DNA of 64,000 nucleotides from Hygrocybe punicea (Eukaryota; Basidiomycota; Agaricomycetes; Agaricales; Hygrophoraceae): NCBI GenBank assembly GCA_963556145.1, contig OY744469.1, positions 4,436,767 to 4,500,766 on the forward strand. Direction: 5' to 3'. Both the position numbers and the translations under genes were made by a program. The notes under the pieces were generated by a model. The model was not told the origin of the DNA. It saw nothing but the letters and a program-made list of their open reading frames with translations, and ran no database searches. Shown here one piece after another: positions 33,280 to 47,011 of this stretch. Within the stretch, counting starts at the first letter, position 1, and the number at the start of each line of letters is the position of its first letter.

Positions 33280-36200
33280 CTGATGCTAGGTTTAAGCCAT
33301 CGTCCGGATCTTTGCAGGAGCTCAACTTCCGCTCCAGCAACAACGTCTGGGGTTACTTCTCTGTCAGTACCGCCGGAGGGCTGCACGAGTTTGCGGACTC
33401 GCAATTTGGGCATATCTTCGCGTACGGCGAAGATCGTGGTGAGAGCAGAAAGAATATGATTGTTGCTCTGAAGGAGTTGAGTATCCGCGGGGACTTCAGG
33501 ACGACGGTCGAGTACCTCATCAAACTACTCGAGCTAGAGGCGTTCAAGGAGAATACGATCACGACAGGGTGGCTGGACTCTTTGATCAGCAATAGACTCA
33601 CTGCGGAACGGCCTGATGCGACGCTAGCGGTGATTTGCGGGGCAGTTACCAAGGCGCACCTTGCCTCCGAGGTGTGCTGGATGGAGTACAAGCGGATCCT
33701 TGACAAGGGTCAGGTCCCTGCACGTGACGTCTTGAAGACCGTTTTCGGGATCGACTTCATCTACGAGAACGTGCGTTATTCATTCACTGCCGCCCGTTCG
33801 TCTTGGACCATGTGGACCCTGTATCTCAATGGCGGGAGGACTATGGTCGGCGCGCGTCCGTTGGTTGATGAGGGATTGTTGGTCTTGTTAGACGGGAAAA
33901 GTCACTCTATTTATTGGCGCGAAGAGGTTGGTGCACTGAGGTTGATGGTGGACGCAAAGACCTGCTTGATCGAGCAGGAGAACGACCCGACGCAGCTGAG
34001 GAGCCCGAGTCCCGGCAAACTAGTTCGTTTCCTCGTAGAAAGCGGAGATCATATCAATGCAGGAGAGCAGTATGCTGAAATTGAAGTTAGTCTTGTTTCC
34101 ACGCATCGTTGGAGTTCTTCCCTGATCACTTTTTGTGTAGGTCATGAAGATGTACATGCCCCTGGTCGCGTCTGAGGACGGTGTGGTACAGTTGATCAAA
34201 CAGCCTGGTATCAGTCTGGAACCCGGTGACATCCTTGGCATCTTGACACTCGACGACCCTAACCGAGTAAAGCATGCCAAACCTTTCGAAGGACTCCTCC
34301 CGCCCATGGGCACGCCTGACGTTGTAGGAAACAAGGCCGATCAACGACTCGTACGGTGCCTCACTGTGCTCAATGATATCATGGATGGCTTCGACAATCA
34401 GGCAATCATGTCGACCACGCTCAAAGACCTCATCCAAGTGCTCCACGAGCCGGACCTGCCCTACTCCGAGCTGACTGCGACCCTGTCGACGCTCTCCGGG
34501 CGCCTGCCGACGAAGTTGGAAGACGGCATCCGCGCAGCACTCGAGGCGGCCAAGGCTAAGGGGGATGGGCAGGAGTTCCCCGCTGTGCGTATCAAGAAAG
34601 TAGTTGAGCACTATATGCAGGACAATATCCTTCTCCAGGACAGGGCAACGTTCCGGACACAGCTCGGGGCACTGCTCGACGTGCTTGAGAGGTTCATGAA
34701 TGGACTAAAAGGACATGAGATGACCACTCTTGCAGGTCTGTTGGAGCGGTACGAGGCGACGGAGAAGTTGTTTGGGGGGAGCATTGAGGGGCGAGTGCTG
34801 TCCCTGCGGGAGCAGCATAAAGACGACTTGGACAAAGTCGTTGCCCTTGTTTTGAGTCATATCAAGGTCCAGAGCAAGTCGAAACTGGTATTGGCGTTGC
34901 TCGACTATGTGAAGTCCAGCGGTTTGGCTGTATCTAATCCGGAGAATAAGTTGTACAAGGTCCTTCAGGGATTGGCAGCACTGGAAGCGAAGTGCGTATC
35001 GTCCACTGTTCCAAGTTCTTTTTTGCTGAATGAAACTGTTGTCAGGTCGTCGACTTCGGTGTCACTCAAAGCTCGTGAAGTATTGATTATTGGTCAGATG
35101 CCTTCGTATGAGGAGCGTCTGGTTCAAATGGAGGCCATCCTCAGGAACTCGGTCACCAATAATTATTATGGTGAACAAGGCTTGACACCCAGGTAGCATA
35201 TTTTGAACTTAGAGGTTCTGGTGATCATACTGATTTACTAGGTTCAGGACGCCATCTACAGAGATTCTGAAGGAGTTGAGTGATTCACAATTTACGGTTT
35301 ATGACGTGCTGCCGGCGTTCTTCAACCACCGGGATCCTATGATTACACTCGGCATGTGCCTTTACTATTCTCTCCGTCTGTGGATCTAACTCTGTTCACA
35401 GCTTCCTTTGAGGTTTATGTTCGCCGTGCATACCGTGCATACACCCTACTGTCGATTGACTATGAGGAAGGTGATGGTTTGGATGATGGAGAGGTCCCCA
35501 GTGTTGTAACATGGCGCTTCAATCTCGGGCAATCTCATTCTCCGCCAACGACGCCTCGCATGACATTTGGGTAAAGCGAAACCTTACTCATTCTACAACG
35601 ACGCGTTTCTGATTTACATACTTTTTACAGTGAAAATCGCAGACAAGCCTCTGTTAGTGATCTTACGTACATGATCAATCGTCATCAATCTCAGCCTGTT
35701 CGGACGGGGGCGATTGCATCGTTTCCGAACCTCGAAGCGTTATCTCGGGGTTTCGATACGGTTACTTCTCTGTTGCCTGCATTCGACGCTGTTGAATTCA
35801 GCAAGCGATATGGGACTAACAGCCAGCCGCCGAATGTCGTGAACATCGCGCTCAGGATCTTTGAAGAGGCCGACGATATGTCGGACGAAGCCTGGTTTGA
35901 GAAAGTTACTGCTTTTGTTGCCGAGCAATCTAGGACGTTAGAAGGCCGCGGCGTTCGTCGTGTCTCGGTCCTCATCTGCCGTCGTGGCCAATATCCGGTA
36001 TACTTCACTCTTCGCGAGTCGGAGGGTGCTTGGGTGGAAGAACAGTCCATCCGTAACGTGGAGCCCGCACTCGCCTTCCAATTGGAGCTTAGCCGCCTAT
36101 CGAACTATAATCTCACCCCATGCTTCGTGGAGGCAAAGCAGATCCACATCTACCACGCTGTCGCGAGAGAGAACCAACTCGATAATCGGTTCTTTGTCCG

Positions 36201-39020
36201 AGCACTCGTGCGTCCGGGACGTTTACGTGGGTCCATGAGCACCGCCGAGTATCTCGTTGCGGAGACTGATCGGCTTGTGACGAGTGTCCTGGATGCGCTC
36301 GAAGTTGTCAGTGCTCAATACCGGACAGCCGATTGTAACCACATCTTTATGAACTTCGTATATAATTTGGAGGTCACATACGAGGACGTCCTTAAAGCGA
36401 TCTCCGGGTTCATCGAGCGACATGGCAAGAGACTCTGGCGCCTGCATGTCACTGGTTCAGAAATTCGGATTGCTTTGCAGGATGACGAAGGGAACGTCAC
36501 GCCCATCCGGTGTACCATTGAAAATGTGTCTGGTTTCATTGTTCACTACCATGGTTATCAAGAGATCACTACGGACAAGGGTACTACGATTCTGAAGTCA
36601 ATTGGAGACAAAGGCCCCTTGCATTTACAACCCGTGCATCAGGCATACCCCACGAAGGAGTCCTTACAACCCAAGCGCTACCAGGCTCATCTGGTCGGTA
36701 CAACATATGTGTACGACTTCCCTGATCTCTTCTCGAAGGCGTTGCATCATGTATGGGTCAAAGCAAGAAAGACAGATCCTTCCTTGGTCCTACCCAAGAC
36801 TTTTTTGGTGTCGAAAGAACTTGTGTTGGACGAACATGATCGGCTAGCGGAAGTGGATCGAACGCCTGGTAACAATACGTTTGGTATGGTTGCTTGGATT
36901 TTCACGTTGATGACCCCCGAGTTCCCGCGAGGTCGTCAGGTTGTCGTGATCGCGAACGATATAACCTTCAAGATCGGTTCATTTGGGCCTATCGAGGACC
37001 AATTTTTCTATCTCGTCACGCAATATGCTCGCGAGCAAGGTCTGCCCCGTATCTATCTTTCTGCGAATTCCGGTGCTCGTCTCGGTTTGGCCGAAGAGAC
37101 ACTCAACCTGTTCTCTTGTGCATGGAATGAGCATGGTCAGCCTGAAAAGGGGTTCAGCTATCTATACCTCACACATGAGAACCTGCTCAAGTTGGAGGAG
37201 AAGGGAATGGGTGCAGTACTCACAACGGAGATCGAGGTCGATGGCGAACGTCGTCACAAGATCACGTCTATCATCGGTTTGCAGGATGGCCTTGGCGTAG
37301 AGTCTCTCAAAGGATCTGGTTTGATCGCTGGTGAAACATCCCGGGCGTACGATGACATCTTCACCATCACACTAGTCACTGCTCGTTCTGTTGGTATTGG
37401 TGCGTACCTGGTCCGCCTGGGTGAGAGGGCAATTCAGGTCGAAGGCCAGCCCATTATCCTGACAGGTGCACCTGCGCTCAACAAGGTGCTGGGACGAGAA
37501 GTATACACGTCTAATTTGCAACTCGGCGGCACTCAGATCATGTTTAAGAATGGCATTTCTCACCTCACCGCCAGCAGTGATTTGGAAGGTGCGACACATA
37601 TCCTCGAGTGGATGTCGTATGTGCCTAAATTCAAAGGCTCCCCATTACCTGTCCGTGAGACGCCCGATACATGGGACCGTGAAATTGGCTATACCCCTCC
37701 AAAAGGCGCTTACGATCCCAGGTGGTTCATTGAGGGTAAAATGGATGAGAACACTTTGGAATGGTTAGACGGCTTCTTCGACAACGGTTCTTTCCAGGAA
37801 ACATTGAGCGGCTGGGCTCAGACAGTTGTCATCGGCCGGGCACGGTTAGGTGGCATCCCCATCGGTGTCATTGCTGTAGAAACTCGAACCATCGAACGTG
37901 TCGTTCCCGCCGACCCCGCCAACCCAGCTTCTTTTGAGCAACGTATCATGGAAGCTGGACAAGTTTGGTATCCGAACTCAGCGTACAAGACCGCCCAGGC
38001 AATCTGTGACTTCAATCGCGAGGGTTTGCCTCTTATCATTTTTGCGAACTGGCGTGGTTTCTCTGGTGGGCAGCAAGACATGTACGACGAGGTGTTGAAG
38101 CAGGGCTCCAAGATTGTTGATGGACTTTCGAGCTACAAGCAACCAGTCTTTGTCTACATAATTCCGAATGGCGAGCTTCGCGGAGGCGCGTGGGTCGTGC
38201 TCGATCCTTCAATCAATTCAGAGCAGATGGAGATGTATGCGGACGTTGATGCTCGCGCTGGGGTCCTCGAGCCGGAGGGTTTGGTTGAGATTAAGATGCG
38301 CCGTGACAAAATTTTGAAACTTATGGAGCGTTTGGATTCGACCTATTCATCCCTGAAGAAAGATATTGATGACGCCGCGAAGACTCTCGAAGAGCGAGCC
38401 AAAGCGTCGGAGTTGCTTGTAGCTCGGGAATCATTTCTGCAGCCCACATATAAGCAGATCGCCATCTTGTACGCCGACCTTCACGAGTAAGTATTCGTAC
38501 CTAATACATTCCACTATCCAATAACGTTATGGGGCTAGCCGTACTGGACGAATGGAGGCGAAAGGTTGCGCTAAAGCTATCGTGTGGAAAGATGCTCGAA
38601 GACTTTTTTATTGGACTGTTCGTGCCCGCATTGCTCGCTCCTCAGCCTTGGCCAAATTTGCTGAAGCAAACCCTGACGCAACATTCGAGTTCCGCTCTGA
38701 ACTACTCGACTCTCTCGCCTCTATTCACCCAAGAACGGAACCTCGTGAGGCTGCCGAAAGGCTCGAACAACTCGACATCACCAAAACTGTGGCGCAAATC
38801 AAGGCAGATCACCTGGTGCACAGTCTGTTACAAATGGTAAATCAAGATAGGAAAGCGGCGATGGACGGTTTAGCGCGTCTAGTTGACAACCTGACGAAGG
38901 AAGAGAGAGCAACCTTGCAGGCTGTTTTGCATAATTCGCCAGGTATGTTGGTTCCTGATGTAAAAGTAACGTGTTTATTGAGTGATAATAGGCCCCCCTT
39001 CATACACGACCTCTAATTAG
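33280..39020 (+). pseudogene. ACC1: ACC1 second copy, 5'-truncated (probable artefact)
   Basis: Contains everything from mid biotin-carboxylase ([18 protein letters not shown] onward) to the stop, with identical introns, including the GC-AG intron. It has no start codon and no upstream exons because it begins at the gap. If it were a real tandem copy, some intron divergence would be expected; I see none. Treat it as duplicate sequence from an unmerged overlap. Confidence 0.9.
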
Positions 39021-39181
39021 AATTTCGTTATTAGAACTTAGAGAAAAACCAAAAGCGGACGTAGTGTACTTTTATATTATGAAATCACTAAAGCAATTCA
39101 GCCGTGGTGTCACATAGTTGAAGCTTGAAGCTTGAAGTTCGACTATCATCGTTCTACTGATAGACTTAAATTTGCAAGGAC

Positions 39182-42100
39182 ATGGGCCATTTGATAACGG
39201 TGGCAACGTGAGTCCTTCACATAACCTGTTTGCCTCAGATTGACGTTTGGTTTTAGTTGGTGGGCACTATTCAATTCTTCCCCTGTTAAACGGTGTGATG
39301 TATCTCCCTATGAAGTTCGTTGAATCAATGGGCCTTGGATTTTCAAGTAAGTAATATCATTTTCACTTGTATCCGGCTCAAACATGTTTTTCCACAAGGG
39401 AAACCTCGAACGCATCTTAACAAGTATTTCCATTGCCAAGGAACGTGGCGCGACGTTGAGAGTGGGACCTGAACTAGAAATACCGTAGGTATGAATAATC
39501 ACAACTCGTCGTCATTTTTGACCATTCTGTGCAGAGGTTATGGCTGCCTTGATCATTTCCTTGAAGGTACTTCGCGCTGTTTCCTGTTTCGGGGATCGTC
39601 AATCTGAATATGGTAACAGGCGACACTGTTCTCCACTCTTGGGAAGTCCTGGCGAAGATTCTGGCCTCAGAGGCCGCAATGGATATAGTTTGCGACATCG
39701 GGATGTGAGTGCGTTCTGTTGCCGCCACCCGTGTTACGCCAAATCTAAAAATTGAAAAGGCCTGTAATGCACAAGAATGTGATTTACAACTGCCGTATTA
39801 TCACTCACAACAGAAAAATTCTGCTTATCCGCCCGAAAATGTGGTTGGCAAACGATGGAAACTATCGTGAACTTCGGTATTTCACGCCATGGGCGAAGCA
39901 TCGCCAGATCGAGGACCACTTTTTGCCGAGGATAATCCAAGTGGTGACGAAGCAGGTGCCGTTCACGACATTTCCACCTTTTTTTAAAAAGTTCATGTTG
40001 TGAGTTTCTAGACGAAGGTGCCTTTTGGCGATGCAGTTGTGAGCACTGTGGACACCTGCATCGGTGTCGAATTATGTGAAGAGCTGTTCACACCAGCAAG
40101 GTTACCTTACCGGTCTGTTGGCCTAGTCCCGCGCTGACTTGCTTATAGCCCTCATATCCTCATGGGCCTGGATGGAGTGGAGATATTCACAAATTCCAGT
40201 GGTAGCCACCATGAGCTTCGAAAACTTGACACCCGAGTGGAACTCATAAAGGAAGCAACCCAGAAGGTGAGGAAGGGTGTCTCTGGTAGTCATCGTCACG
40301 AGATGTCATCCCACACAACTAGCTCGGTGGGGTATACCTCTACGCAAATCAACAGGGCTGCGACGGTGACCGCCTCTACTACGACGGGTCCGCCATGATA
40401 GCCCTGAATGGACGAATTATTGCGCAGGGATCCCAATTTTCACTCAATGACGTGGAGGTGGTTAGCGCCACGATTGATATCGAGGATGTGCGTGCACACA
40501 GAGCAAAAAGTAGCCGAAGCATGCAAGCTGCAGCCGCCGAGAGGTATCTTCGAGTCGAGGTTCCGTTTGCCTTATCCGCTGGGAAATTCGAAGAAGTGCA
40601 GATGGAAAGGTTGGGAGACAGTACCTTGGCAGTGAGATATCACACGCCGGAAGAAGAAATTGCGTTGGTGCAATGTTTATTGCGACTTTCAACACATTGT
40701 TAATTGGCAACTCATTCCAGTCTGGGTCCGGCGTGTTGGCTGTGGGACTACCTGAGGCGTTCACGTACACAGGGATACTTCCTTCCCCTCAGCGGTGGTA
40801 TCGATAGTTGCGCCACAGCAGTCATTGTATTCTCAATGTGCCGACTCGTGGCTGAAGCAGCCCGACAAAGAGGTATGTGGTCATAATGAGCCTCACTTTT
40901 CGACGGGATGTGACAATTACGATTCGGTAGACCAACAAGTCATTGCCGATGCCCGGCGAATTGTTGGTGAACCAGAGGATTCTGGTTATGTGCCGGTGGA
41001 TCCACGCGAATTCACCTCCAGGATATTCCATACATGTTACATGGGTACTGAGAACTCCAGTGTGGAGACACGACGACGGGCACGTCAATTGTCGGAGGCA
41101 ATTGGGAGGTGTGTCGTTGCCGACTTCGTTCCACGGTGAGATCTGATTGAAGGATGAATCAGTTATCATATCGATTTAAAAATGGATACCGTTGTCTTCG
41201 CCGTCCGCAACCTCTTTTCCTTTGTTACCGGAAAGACGCCAGAGTTTCACGTCCATGGGGGGTCACCTGCTGAGAATCTAGCGTTGCAAAACATTCAAGT
41301 ACGTGCACTCTCATTATTCTTTTCCACAAAAGCAAGCTCAATGTAGTGCGATGATATTGTCCTAGGCAAGACTGCGGATGGTTCTCGCATACATGTTCGC
41401 ACAACTCCTTCCGTGGGCAAGGGGAAAACCCGGAGGTCTGCTTGTTCTCGGAAGTGCAAATGTTGACGAAAGGTATGCCTTAATGTATGATTGTTTACTG
41501 TTCTCACCCTATGCTACTTGAAAGTCTTCGTGGATACTTCACTAAATATGACTGTTCTTCTGGTCAGTGCCCTTTGGTTGCGTTTTCGTCTTATTCTGCG
41601 CATGGGAGGCCTTCAGCTTATCGTAGTTTCATAGCGGACATCAATCCCATTGGCGGCATCAGCAAGACCGACTTGAAAAAATTTATAACATATGCTCGGG
41701 ATTCTTTTGATTTGCCAATCTTGACCAGGTTCCGTGATTAACTAAACAGATGGATTAATTTAACTTATAAGACCGTAGCTTTTTGGACGCGGTGCCTACG
41801 GCCGAGCTTGAACCAATCACTGCGACCTATGTACAAGCAGACGAAGTGAGTGGGACAGTGGTAGCCAATGTCGAATGCACTTACAAAAATCAATGCGCCC
41901 TAGGCTGACATGGGGATGACTTACGACGAACTCTCAGTCTTCGGAAGACTCCGGAAAATTGAAAAATGCGGACCATACAGCACGTTCACGAAACTAGTCC
42001 ACGAATGGGGCTCGTTTCTATCACCTCTTCAGGTCACCCCTAATCCACCACGGATTATTTTTTCGTTCGCGTTGAGCTTCATCCACAGATTGCGGAGAAA

Positions 42101-42430
42101 GTGAAATACTTCTTTTTCGAATACGCCAGGAATCGGCACAAGATGACAACATTGACGCCTTCGTATCATGCGGTTTGTCGCTGTCTAGCTTGGAGGTCTG
42201 CCTGCTATTAATGACGGCCCGTAGGAGTCTTACAGCCCGGATGACAACAGTAAGTGAAGTGCCAAATCCGGCTGTCGATATGCTGATGGTGGGTATAAGG
42301 ATTCGATCTGCGTCCTTTCTTGTATCCTGCACGCTTCCCGTGGCAATTTAAGAAAATTGATGATGTGGCCGCGGTCCTGCCCAACAGGTCAAAGGTAGAT
42401 TCAAATGTCCACAAAGACAAAACAGAGTAA
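39182..42430 (+). CDS. QNS1: NAD+ synthetase, second copy (probable artefact)
   Basis: Exon-for-exon identical to 28348-31596, including the 25-nt microexon (42225-42249). It lies wholly within the duplicated block and so probably represents the same gene. Confidence 0.93.
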
Positions 42431-42566
42431 AAAGCGTGAGAGTCAAGAGGCCAGGTGTACTGATAGATAGATATGATGTGTGAAATACAAATGCAGGATG
42501 TCCAGGATGTTGATAGATGCTGGAATTTTGGAGGCGAGATCGGGATGCTGACGGGAGGAAATGAAT

Positions 42567-44960
42567 CTATGTTCGAAGGAAACGCGAAAATGTTCCTTGT
42601 ACAGCGATCTTCTTCATGATTGTGGGCTGTTTGGCTGTAGGGAGTTATAAATTGGGGTGACGCAGAAGGTGAAAGGACTTACGATCTTTAAGGCCTTCAT
42701 CCTTCACCTTACGCTTGACGCTTTCCATCACGTCATTTACGGCTGATCGATCGAGATCACCTCGAGATTTCATGAGACCTTCCACAAAGGCAATGTTCGG
42801 GCCATGCACCTTGGCAAAAGACCAGAAAGATAGGAAAACCATATCTTTGGATGCCTCGAGAAGTGATAACACCATCTCAACGACTTCGAAATAATCTTCC
42901 AGCTCCTTGGGCGTTTTCAATGTGCTGAAGAACGAGAACACTATGCTGACATCTTCCTTTATGCGTTCCGGTGCTGCGGGCATCTTGAGTTTGGGAGAGT
43001 TTGCCAATCCGTTGAGGTAGGTAACCAAGAACGTGTCAAGGAGGTCCTCTATAAGAACCTCAAGGAGGGAAGGATTGAGATAATTCTGATAGTCGGTCAT
43101 ATAGTCCCGCATAGTCTCCACAATCTGCCGCATAATACCGTCATACCATCCAGATTGGAAAAGTTGCTTGGTCGCCGGCTTCAAGTCGTTGAAAATGATG
43201 TCGATTAACGTCTGCGTGCACTTTTTCGCCACATCAAGATAGCCATCAATGGCGTCGTTTAATCGTTCATTAATGGTGACCCTATATTTTTCCGAGACGA
43301 GAGGTTCCAGGCGTGCGAGGAGGGCCTCTGAAAAATCAGCAGATTTGATCTGGTCGTTTGCAAGAGCAATAGTATACTCCACCAGACCACCTGCAACTTC
43401 CTCAGGTTTATCCGCATGTTTTTTGAACTCTGCTTCCACAAATTTCGTCCATTGGTCTTGAATCCCACGCATGACACGATTGACCTCCGTGACTACTTGG
43501 GCAAGGATGGCTCCCTGCCCACTCTCCGTCGCCAGATCAGCTTGTTGGTTCACCATCTGGAACAGAAGTACTGCACCCTGAGTGCCGTACATGCCATCAG
43601 CGTCAAGTTCGGGCGGTTCGGTGCGAGTGGTAAATTCCTCGACCTCCGTTTTCATTAGATTGGTGGACCACTCATCAAGTTTCTTGACAATCAACTTCAG
43701 GTAATCGTCGATGAGGCGCTGCTCCTTCCCTTCTAGTAAAGGCGGTTCGAGTAGTTCAGGAGCGACCTCGAGCTCCTTCATGCTTTTCTTGTATTCCTTC
43801 AGCCAGGAGTGCAGAGTGAGCAGTACACTGGCTTCAGGCTCAGCGTTGAGCAGAGTTGTGATTGTCGCATTTAAAGACTTGTGATACTCCCTGATATAGA
43901 GGGAGTAAATGTCGTATTCAGGTGGAAAACATGGGACGACATCGCTCTCGATCCGAATGATATCTTGGTATATCCAACCAAGCTTCTCGAGAAACACTGC
44001 CGGTGACTTTTCGTTGCGTTTATAGGCCTCGTCGAATTTCTCCTTGATTGACTCCGAAATGCCCTTTGTGATTTTTGAGCGATAATGCTTGATGATCCGT
44101 GCATTGGCCTGCATTGATTTGAATTTGGAAGCTGCGTCCATCTTGGCTGCTTTTTTGACGAGTCGGATGGCGATGGCCTAGGAAATATCAGCAGAGAATC
44201 TTCATGAAAGTCTGTCTCGACAAACCTTTTCGTCTTCTCTTCCTTCAACTTCCGCAATTTTGATCAACTTGACGACAACGCCCGAACGACCTGCGCGAAC
44301 GAGAGGAAGTATGTTCCTCGCGATATTCATAACGTACTCGTCGAATGCCTCGATCAGGCTATTGAGACGCTCGAACCAACGTGTAAGTGTACTCCGAGAG
44401 CTAGCAGATGATTTCTTCGCCTGATGCATGGTTTCGTTGCGAAAGCCTTCAAGCTGGTTGATTTGGTAGTGGATGAGGAGAAGATTTGGGGCAGATCCCA
44501 AAATGTCGCCCGAGTCAGATACCAACATGTTCTCCAATGCGTCCAGTTTGGAATTCATCTCAAGCAGATTGTTGACCATCTCCTCCGTCTGCTCAAAGTT
44601 CCGATGAACCATGGAAACCTGAAGCATGTTAATGAGGAGAGACTTGAGTAAAATGAAGGAAAGACCTACTCTGCTGATCTGATCAAATGTCGCGACGACA
44701 TTCTTAGGGCTGTTGCACTCTCTATCCGTCGTCAGCATCTCATCCTTGAGAATTTGTACATTAGCTCGGGTGCTAAAAAGTTTCCTTAAGCCTTGTCGAG
44801 TAGCATCCAACTGCTCCTTGGCACCGCTTTTGAGTCTTGCGTCGATGGAAGCTTTCTCCTTCTCCAGCTTCTTTCGGAATGCGGGAATTTTAGCAAGATC
44901 GTCGGGCGATTGTAGATATTCGCCAATAGCTTGAGCAGCTGATACTGGAGCTACAGACAT
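42567..44960 (-). CDS. SEC6: Exocyst complex subunit Sec6, complete
   Basis: Component of the octameric exocyst that tethers secretory vesicles to the plasma membrane. Four exons 44670-44960, 44226-44618, 42683-44177 and 42567-42634 give 2247 nt (748 residues), the usual Sec6 length. The N-terminus MSVAPVSAAQAIGEYLQSPD leads into a coiled-coil region (FRKKLEKEKASIDARLK; QTEEMVNNLLEMNSKLDALE). The helical body carries DIYSLYIREYHKSLN, KDDYLKLIVKKLDEW-like segments and LLEVLIEDLLDTFLVTYLNG. The short last exon restores the conserved tail IMKKIAVQGTFSRFLRT. Introns are 48-51 bp. Head-to-head with COQ6. Confidence 0.94.
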
Positions 44961-45032
44961 GGCGAGAACCGAGATAATACTATAGAGGCAAATCCGAGTC
45001 AGTGGAACTTGAAGGCACGTGGTTCGTAGTCA
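44961..45032. promoter_or_regulatory. 72-bp shared SEC6/COQ6 start-codon interval
   Basis: Only 72 bp separate the divergent start codons, so both promoters must overlap each other or the coding regions. No TATA box is evident. Confidence 0.6.
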
Positions 45033-47011
45033 ATGCGTTCACTACACCTGCCTCGCAAGAAATGGCGACTCTCACTGGCATTGTCAGGAAGATGCATCTC
45101 AAGCCAACGGACATCAAATCCGCGTGAGTGCGACGTTGTTATCGTCGGAGGTGGACCCGTAGGACTGGCTTTGGCGGGTGCGTTAGGTCCGTATCTCTAT
45201 CACCAATCGTTTTCACTTTCTTTTCCAAACAGGTTTCTGTAGGTTCATCCAAAGCCATCCGCCAATCCCTGCGTATTGTTTTGGTTGAAGCCGGGGATTT
45301 GTCGCAAGTTCGAGATTGGACGTTACCTTCAAACACATTCTCAAACAGAGTCAGTTCTCTTACGGCCGCTTCGCAGGTCTTTTTGAAAGGTACGACAAGT
45401 CTAAATATTGTTACTTTCTCTCAAACTATTTCCACAGAAATTGGCGTATGGAGTCATTTAGAGGTCGCTCGCACATGTCCAATACAAGAAATGCAGGTGG
45501 GTTCGGTGTTTTTTTTTTTGCTGAGGTCGCATTACGTATTTCCTAGGTGTGGGATGGGGTATCTGACGCGCGAATTACCTTTTCCGCTTCAGAGTTAGGT
45601 TTAAATGTTCCTGGTACATGTCCAATGGCTCTCTTGACGGAAAACTTCAACCTCCAACGTGGTCTTTTACGACGTCTTAGCGGCATACCAGAAGTCAAAT
45701 TGTTTGACTCGGTCAAAGTAAATTCAATCCAGAGAGATGCTAGAGACCGGGGGGGCTGGCCGGTGGTCCATTTGTCAGATGGGAGGGTTTTCAGAACAAG
45801 ACTATTGGTATATCCATCCTTTGGGACAAACGATAAAATATTGATTGCATGTAGGTCGGTGCTGATGGTTTCAATTCTCCCGTCCGCTCTTATGCGGGCA
45901 CCTCCTCATATGGATGGTCATATGATGCACAAGCTATAGTTGCAACACTGTCTCACCCCCCGAGAGCCGCTTTCCAGATCCCGAACACTGTTGCGTATCA
46001 ACGCTTTCTCCCAACAGGGCCCATCGCATTTCTTCCTCTTTCGCCAACCGAATCGTCGCTGGTCTGGTCCACAAAACCTTCTCTAGCAAATGCATTGACC
46101 AAATCAGAACCAGCTGTGCTGGTTAGCATGATCAATATGGCCTTCCGACTTCCAGCCGTATCTGTGCGTCATCTCCACAAATGCATCCTCGAAGCCCATG
46201 CGGCAGGGACGCCCATATCCCCCACCGAGATCCATGATGAGATTATCTGGCGTGAGAGATCTCATTCCATTGATGCTCACTCAGCATACGCTTCGGCGTC
46301 CACAACGCACGATCTTGGCATTCCCCCACAAGACTCAGAGTCTCTACCTCCTTTGGTCACCTCCATCCAGCCAGGGTCGATTGCGTCGTTTCCTCTGCGC
46401 TTCCATCATGCTGACTCATATATTGGTGAAGGAGCAGGAAGTCGTACAGTACTAGTTGGAGACGCAGCCCATACTGTCCATCCACTGGCTGGACAAGGCT
46501 TGAACATGGGTTTAGCGGACGTTGAATGTCTGACTCAGTGTATTCAAGACGCAGTTGTTTGTGGTGGCGACGTTGGTGGGGATACTTTTCAATCTGTTTG
46601 CTGATGATTGATACCAATATTTTGGTGATAGGTTCCTATACCGCACTTCTTCCCTATGCCAGGGAGCGGTATTTTGAGAACCACAAGCTGATGGCTTCGG
46701 TCGATAAATTGCACAAACTGTACTCCACTACATTTGAGCCTGTCGTTTGGGCACGATCTGTTGGGCTGGAAGTTCTCAACGAGTTCGACTCTCTAAAGGC
46801 TGCTATGATGTTGGCCGCAGGAGCCAGGCCTCGCTGTTCGACCGATAAAGGCCGAGGACGTACGGCGGGTGCTTCAGGGTGGACCTTGGCAGCAAGCGGC
46901 GTAGAAGGTCTAATGAATGGGTTGAGTGCCGCTAAACTAATTGCTGTTGGCATTTCTGGTGCACTTGCTGGGTTCCGGACATCCAGATCGCAAGGCCAAC
47001 CTATCAAGTGA
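45033..47011 (+). CDS. COQ6: Ubiquinone biosynthesis monooxygenase COQ6
   Basis: Mitochondrial flavin monooxygenase of coenzyme Q synthesis (C5-ring hydroxylation). The start at 45033 gives an Arg/Ser-rich leader (MRSLHLPRKKWRLSLALSGR) typical of a mitochondrial presequence. The Rossmann FAD motif CDVVIVGGGPVGLALAGAL follows. Exon 1 ends at 45186 and exon 2 begins at 45243 (GSSKAIRQSLRIVLVEAGDL). Later exons carry TENFNLQRGLLRRL, VGADGFNSPVR (the DG motif) and the second FAD motif VGDAAHTVHPLAGQGLNMGL. The last exon, after an intron at about 46575-46632, ends RSQGQPIK. About seven exons, with no disabling change seen. Confidence 0.92.

Larger units (their letters stand above)
33280..43913. 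repeat. 10.6-kb duplicated block, copy 2 (contig-start overlap)
   Basis: Same sequence as 22446-33079. It starts abruptly inside ACC1 exon 6 directly at the gap and continues seamlessly into the unique 5' part of SEC6 at 43914. The single difference I noticed, A at 33288, would change Gly to Arg in ACC1 and lies nine bases from the contig start. Confidence 0.95.

Noticed and set aside
22446..43913. Recent segmental duplication giving two ACC1 and two QNS1 genes
   Set aside because: Exact identity, including introns, and borders coinciding with both edges of a 200-N gap fit an unmerged contig overlap much better.
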